In this document: piece by piece, positions 12,715 to 15,604 of the stretch
Layout: every line of letters begins with the position of its first letter
Position numbering within the stretch: the stretch's first letter is position 1
NCBI GenBank assembly: GCA_031267955.1
Contig: JAIRYB010000247.1
Span: 1-15,604, forward strand
Source of the DNA: Spirochaetaceae bacterium
Lineage (GTDB): Bacteria > Spirochaetota > Spirochaetia > Treponematales > Breznakiellaceae
Length of the DNA: 15,604 nt
Reading direction: 5' to 3'
The notes under the pieces: model-generated
The model's input: the letters and a program-made list of their open reading frames with translations, nothing else
Database searches by the model: none
What the model was told of the DNA's origin: nothing
Translations under genes and position numbers: made by a program

Positions 12715-12725
12715 AGGAGCAGGGG

Positions 12726-12839
12726 ATGAAAGTCCGAACCAGTGTGAAACCTATTTGCGACAAATGCAAGGTGATTAAGCGGAACGGGATTGTCCGTATC
12801 ATTTGCCAGAACCCCAAGCATAAACAGAAGCAAGGGTAG
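12726..12839 (+). CDS. rpmJ: 50S ribosomal protein L36, zinc-binding form
   Basis: Smallest large-subunit protein, 37 residues, the usual size. It begins MKVRTSVKPICDKCKVIKRNG and has the zinc ligands Cys11, Cys14, Cys27 and His32, the family's C-x2-C-x12-C-x4-H pattern. AGGAG (12715-12719) lies 6 bases before the ATG. It stands directly ahead of rpsM, 8 bases apart, as in many bacteria. A predicted promoter and structured leader precede it, so it is probably the first gene of a separately boosted alpha transcript. Confidence 0.96.
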   Translation: MKVRTSVKPICDKCKVIKRNGIVRIICQNPKHKQKQG

Positions 12840-12847
12840 GAGAATTT

Positions 12848-13213
12848 ATGGCACGTATCGCGGGGGTTGACCTCCCCAATAAGCACGTAAACATCGCCTT
12901 GACCTATATCTTCGGTATAGGCCGGCCCAGCGCCAACGAGATCTGCGTCAAGTCCGGGATCGACCCTTTGCGGCTGATCAACGACCTGTCCCAGGAGGAA
13001 CTGAACGCCCTTCGCCAGCTTATCGAGAATGAGTACAAGGTCGAAGGCCGTCTCAGGACTGAAGTCGCGCTGAACATCAAGCGGCTGATGGATATAGGCT
13101 GCTACCGGGGGCTGAGACACCGGAAAGGGCTGCCCCTGCGCGGGCAGAGGACCAGGACCAACGCCCGTACCCGGAAAGGCAAGAAGAAAACGGTCGCCGG
13201 CAAGAAGAAGTAA
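12848..13213 (+). CDS. rpsM: 30S ribosomal protein S13
   Basis: Head protein forming bridges to the large subunit and contacting P-site tRNA through its basic tail. It has 121 residues, normal. The start MARIAGVDLPNKHVNIALTYIFGIG is the family signature, followed by the helix-two-turn-helix region (LSQEELNALRQLI), and the hallmark CYRGLRHRKGLPLRGQRTRTNARTRKG. The Lys-rich C-terminus (KKKTVAGKKK) is typical. AGGAGAA (12838-12844) overlaps the rpmJ stop. Confidence 0.98.
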   Translation: MARIAGVDLPNKHVNIALTYIFGIGRPSANEICVKSGIDPLRLINDLSQEELNALRQLIENEYKVEGRLRTEVALNIKRLMDIGCYRGLRHRKGLPLRGQRTRTNARTRKGKKKTVAGKKK

Positions 13214-13218
13214 GGGGC

Positions 13219-13241
13219 CCGCCCGGTTCCTAGGTCGGCGG
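13219..13241 (+). repeat. 5-bp hairpin in the rpsM-rpsK gap
   Basis: CCGCC (13219-13223) pairs with GGCGG (13237-13241), with the palindrome CCTAGG (13229-13234) in the loop. The rpsK ribosome binding site begins 13 bases later. Short and without a T run, so its meaning is uncertain. Confidence 0.3.
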
Positions 13242-13264
13242 CAGAGAATTATTTGGAGGAGTAA

Positions 13265-13657
13265 GTGGCAGGTACTACCAAAAATACCAAGAAGAGGAAA
13301 GAAAAAAAGTCGGTCTACGAGGGGAATGTCTATATTCAGGCTACCTTCAACAATACTATTGTGACTATTACCGATCTGATGGGGAACGCGGTTTCCTGGG
13401 CCAGTTCCGGCGGGCTTGGGTTCCGGGGCGCCAAGAAATCCACCCCCTTTGCCGCCCAGACGGTCACCGAGACTGCCGCTCAGAAGGCTATCCAGGTGGG
13501 GCTCCGGGAAGTGCATGTATACGTGAAGGGCCCGGGAATAGGCCGGGAATCGGCAATCCGGCAGCTCGGCGCTCTGGGTATCAAGGTGAAGTCGATCAAC
13601 GACGTTACTCCCATTCCGCATAACGGCTGCCGGCCCAGAAAGACCCGGCGTATTTAA
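13265..13657 (+). CDS. rpsK: 30S ribosomal protein S11
   Basis: Platform protein near the E site, close to the Shine-Dalgarno/anti-Shine-Dalgarno helix. It has 130 residues, typical. GTG start at 13265, set by GGAGGAG (13255-13261) and by the family-length basic N-terminus. Signatures: GNVYIQATFNNTIVTITDLMGN, SSGGLGFRGAKKSTPFAAQ, and the end PIPHNGCRPRKTRRI. The Asn-Gly in PHNGCRP is the pair that forms isoaspartate in E. coli S11. It is one of two GTG starts among the ribosomal genes here, the other being rpsC. Confidence 0.98.
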   Translation: MAGTTKNTKKRKEKKSVYEGNVYIQATFNNTIVTITDLMGNAVSWASSGGLGFRGAKKSTPFAAQTVTETAAQKAIQVGLREVHVYVKGPGIGRESAIRQLGALGIKVKSINDVTPIPHNGCRPRKTRRI

Positions 13658-13672
13658 GGAGGAAGAGGAAGT

Positions 13673-14308
13673 ATGGCTAGATATACCGGACCTGTTTGCC
13701 GTTTGTGCCGCGTTGAACAGAAGAAACTTATGCTTAAGGGCGATCGCTGTAGGAGCGATAAATGCCCGATCAACAAGAAGCGCTCCGCGCCGGGGAAAGA
13801 CCCGAAGGCGCGGCCCGGGAAACGTTCCGATTACGGCGTCCAGCTTAGGGAAAAGCAGAAGCTTAAGAGAATCTACGGGATGCAGGAAAAGCAGTTCAGC
13901 CTTTTCTTTGACCGGGCGCTCCGTATGTCCGGTATTACCGGCGAAAACCTGTTCGTGCTTTTGGAAAGGCGGCTTGACAATGTGGTATACCGCCTGCGTT
14001 TTGCCACGAGCCGCAGCCAGGCCCGGCAGCTCGTGCTTCACGGCCACATACAGGTCAACGGCAGGCGGGTGAATATACCCTCCTATCTGGTCAAGGCCGA
14101 AGACGTGGTCGAGATTAAAGAGAGGAGCAAGGGGCTTGTAATAGTAAAAGAAGCCCTTAAGGAATTCGGCAAGTCCGGGGTTATGCCCTGGCTCCAACTG
14201 GACCCGGACGCGCTTAAGGGAAAGTTCCTTGTTTCTCCCCGGCGCAGTGATATTACCGATTTGGCGGACATCAAAGAGCAGATGATCGTCGAATATTATT
14301 CCAAGTAG
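13673..14308 (+). CDS. rpsD: 30S ribosomal protein S4, zinc-binding form
   Basis: Primary 16S rRNA-binding protein that nucleates small-subunit assembly; in E. coli S4 also represses the alpha operon. It has 211 residues. The N-terminus MARYTGPVCRLCRVEQKKL carries Cys9, Cys12, Cys26 and Cys31, the C-x2-C-x13-C-x4-C zinc motif of the C+ form. The S4 RNA-binding domain spans about 97-160 (LERRLDNVVYRLRFATSRSQARQLV, GHIQVNGRRVNIPSY). AGGAGG (13657-13662) overlaps the rpsK stop. From memory, Borrelia keeps rpsD apart from its rpsM-rpsK-rpoA cluster, so its place here is the more classical order. Confidence 0.97.
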   Translation: MARYTGPVCRLCRVEQKKLMLKGDRCRSDKCPINKKRSAPGKDPKARPGKRSDYGVQLREKQKLKRIYGMQEKQFSLFFDRALRMSGITGENLFVLLERRLDNVVYRLRFATSRSQARQLVLHGHIQVNGRRVNIPSYLVKAEDVVEIKERSKGLVIVKEALKEFGKSGVMPWLQLDPDALKGKFLVSPRRSDITDLADIKEQMIVEYYSK

Positions 14309-14310
14309 TT

Positions 14311-14374
14311 ATACCTGAACGGCCCGGGCTGCCAGGTATTGGTTGCAAAAATGTTAGCTTTCCCCAGGAAAGTT
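14311..14374 (+). promoter_or_regulatory. Two hairpins in the rpoA leader
   Basis: ATACCTG (14311-14317) pairs perfectly with CAGGTAT (14333-14339), with GC-rich palindromic sequence in the loop. A second stem pairs CTTTCC (14358-14363) with GGAAAG (14367-14372) around CCA, extendable by one G-U and one A-T pair (14356-14357 with 14373-14374). The rpoA Shine-Dalgarno TAAGGAG (14375-14381) begins directly after it. No promoter match was found. Possible translation-tuning or processing element. Confidence 0.45.
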
Positions 14375-14386
14375 TAAGGAGTTTAG

Positions 14387-15445
14387 ATGGCCCGTAAAAA
14401 CCTGCTTAAAGGATGGAAACGGCCAAAGGGTATAACCTTTGAGCATGGCGATCTTAAAACGAATTACGGCAAGTTTATCGCCTCTCCATTTGAACCGGGA
14501 TTTGGGACCACCGTCGGCAATACCCTGCGGCGGGTACTCCTTTCTTCGATTCAGGGTTACGCGATTACTGCGGTTAAAATTACATCTTATGACGCCGACG
14601 GGGTGCCACATAATATTTCCAGCGAATTCGAGACGATTCCGAATATTGTCGAAGATACCCTGGAAGTTATCAACAATCTCAAACAGATACGTTTCCGTCT
14701 GCCCCATGAAATGGAGCAGAATATCTTTCTCTACGAATGGACCGGTAAAAACGACATTAAAAGCGATGATTTTATCCGGCCGGGGGAAGTAGATGTTCTG
14801 TCCGCCGGCTTCCATATAATGACGCTGATGGATGACGCCCACCTGGAGCTGGAAATCCAGATCGATCTGGGCCGGGGCTATGTCCCCTCCGAAGTGAACG
14901 AGCAGTATGTCGAGGTAATCGGCACTATTCCCATGGACGCGATTTTTTCGCCGGTAAAAAAGGTAAAGTTCGCGGTGGAGCCGGTCCGGGTGGGCCAGCG
15001 CAGCGATTACGACAAGCTGGTGCTGGAAGTGTGGACCGACGGTACCGTCAAGCCCGACGACGCGCTTGCGGAAGCCGCAAAGATTGCCAAGGATCATTTT
15101 TCCGTATTCATAAATTTTGACGAGAACAATCTGGGGGCCGAAGAGGACCTGGATGAGGAGGACGAGCGTATCCGCCAGATACTCAACACGCCGGTGGAAG
15201 AGCTGGAACTGTCGGTACGGTCTTCGAACTGCCTTAAAAACGCCAATATTAAGACCATCGGGGAATTGACCCGGAAAACCGAGGACGATATTACCAAAAC
15301 GCGGAATTTCGGCAAAAAGTCCCTCCAGGAGATCAAAGAGAAGCTTAAGGAATGGAATCTGTCTCTTGGAATTACCGACCTTAATATACTGAAAAACGCG
15401 GTTAAAATAACCCCGCAGCAAAAGGAAGAGAACGATGAAGCATAG
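14387..15445 (+). CDS. rpoA: DNA-directed RNA polymerase subunit alpha
   Basis: Platform for RNA polymerase assembly and target of activators and UP elements. It has 352 residues, somewhat above the usual 310-330. The N-terminal domain (about 15-240) shows PFEPGFGTTVGNTLRRVLLSS (34-54) and VEPVRVGQRSDYDKL. A strongly acidic linker (245-261) follows. The C-terminal domain (about 269-330) reads VEELELSVRSSNCLKNANI and NFGKKSLQEIKEKL, with Arg278, Asn281, Cys282, Gly309 and Lys311 matching the E. coli DNA-contacting residues. A charged tail of about 20 residues extends the C-terminus. TAAGGAG (14375-14381) precedes the ATG. Its end overlaps rplQ by 11 bases. Confidence 0.98.
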   Translation: MARKNLLKGWKRPKGITFEHGDLKTNYGKFIASPFEPGFGTTVGNTLRRVLLSSIQGYAITAVKITSYDADGVPHNISSEFETIPNIVEDTLEVINNLKQIRFRLPHEMEQNIFLYEWTGKNDIKSDDFIRPGEVDVLSAGFHIMTLMDDAHLELEIQIDLGRGYVPSEVNEQYVEVIGTIPMDAIFSPVKKVKFAVEPVRVGQRSDYDKLVLEVWTDGTVKPDDALAEAAKIAKDHFSVFINFDENNLGAEEDLDEEDERIRQILNTPVEELELSVRSSNCLKNANIKTIGELTRKTEDDITKTRNFGKKSLQEIKEKLKEWNLSLGITDLNILKNAVKITPQQKEENDEA

Positions 15446-15604
15446 ACGGGGTTTTAACCCCCTCTCAAGAATGGCCGCGCACCGGAAGGCGCTTCACCGC
15501 AATATGGTGACCAGCCTGTTCCGGTACGAAAGGGTCAAAACTACCAAGGCCAAGGCCCTGGAGATCCGCCGGAGCGCGGAAAAACTGATCACAAGGGCGA
15601 AAGT
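15435..15604 (+). CDS. rplQ: 50S ribosomal protein L17 (3' end cut by the window)
   Basis: Large-subunit protein near the tunnel exit. Only the first 56 codons are present. The start MKHRRGFNPLSRMAAHRKAL, then RNMVTSLFRYERVKTTKAKA and EIRRSAEKLITRAK, matches the L17 pattern (MRHRK...HRxAxxRNMxxSLxxHExIxTTxxKAKExR). The ATG at 15435 lies inside the end of rpoA in another frame, with AAGGAAGAG (15422-15430) as binding site, so translation is probably coupled to rpoA. It closes the alpha group as in most bacteria. Confidence 0.95.
   Translation, partial: MKHRRGFNPLSRMAAHRKALHRNMVTSLFRYERVKTTKAKALEIRRSAEKLITRAK

Noticed and set aside
12713..14197. 494-codon open frame on the - strand opposite rpmJ, rpsM, rpsK and rpsD
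   Set aside because: It is long, but it lies opposite four conserved ribosomal genes and their gaps and has no recognisable domain. Best explained by GC-biased codon use on the + strand.
14354..15421. 355-codon open frame on the - strand opposite rpoA
   Set aside because: Same explanation: antisense shadow of a certain gene, with no familiar domain.
1..15604. CRISPR arrays, insertion sequences, phage genes, toxin-antitoxin pairs, tRNA genes
   Set aside because: No repeat-spacer pattern, transposase, terminal repeats or tRNA-like fold was seen. The coding space is filled by core translation genes with uniform composition.

Overview
The window is one long block of core translation genes, all on the + strand, running from tuf through the S10, spc and alpha ribosomal-protein groups to rpoA and a truncated rplQ. 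There are 30 recognisable protein genes and no sign of a mobile element, CRISPR array, tRNA or rRNA. It is a housekeeping chromosomal region rather than an accessory one. The interesting material lies between the genes.

Organism: a bacterium of moderately high GC content (roughly 50-55% by eye) with good Shine-Dalgarno sites. Three things suggest a spirochaete, most likely a treponeme. First, tuf sits directly upstream of rpsJ with no rpsL, rpsG or fusA between. Second, the three ribosomal groups are fused with no adk, map or infA between secY and rpmJ. Third, EF-Tu segments such as RHLEYQSD and SAPDSVMPQT resemble Treponema EF-Tu as I remember it. This assignment is from memory and is only moderately certain.

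Layout: 1-384 has no recognisable gene but holds several inverted repeats. A good sigma70-type promoter (385-413) and a folded leader precede tuf (486-1685). The S10 group follows: rpsJ, rplC, rplD, rplW, rplB, rpsS, rplV, rpsC, rplP, rpmC, rpsQ (1759-6991). The spc group follows: rplN, rplX, rplE, rpsN (zinc type), rpsH, rplF, rplR, rpsE, rpmD, rplO, secY (7031-12573). A 152-base gap holds a second strong promoter-like sequence (12588-12616) and a folded leader. The alpha group closes the window: rpmJ, rpsM, rpsK, rpsD, rpoA and the start of rplQ (12726-15604).

How it works together: the products assemble into both ribosomal subunits (EF-Tu delivers aminoacyl-tRNA to them), with SecY as the membrane export channel and RpoA as the assembly platform of RNA polymerase. 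Most genes are separated by 0-40 bases or overlap (rplD/rplW, rplX/rplE, rpoA/rplQ), so co-transcription and translational coupling are expected.

The main unexplained structure is in the few longer gaps. Those before tuf, rpsJ, rplC, rplO, rpmJ and rpoA each contain an RNA hairpin that ends 0-6 bases before the Shine-Dalgarno sequence. Two are followed by a run of five Ts like an attenuator, and the rplO leader has two mutually exclusive pairings. These are candidate cis-regulatory or mRNA-processing elements. Two proteins carry unusual low-complexity extensions: an Arg/Asp/Gly-rich N-terminus on S5 and an acidic C-terminal tail on L4.
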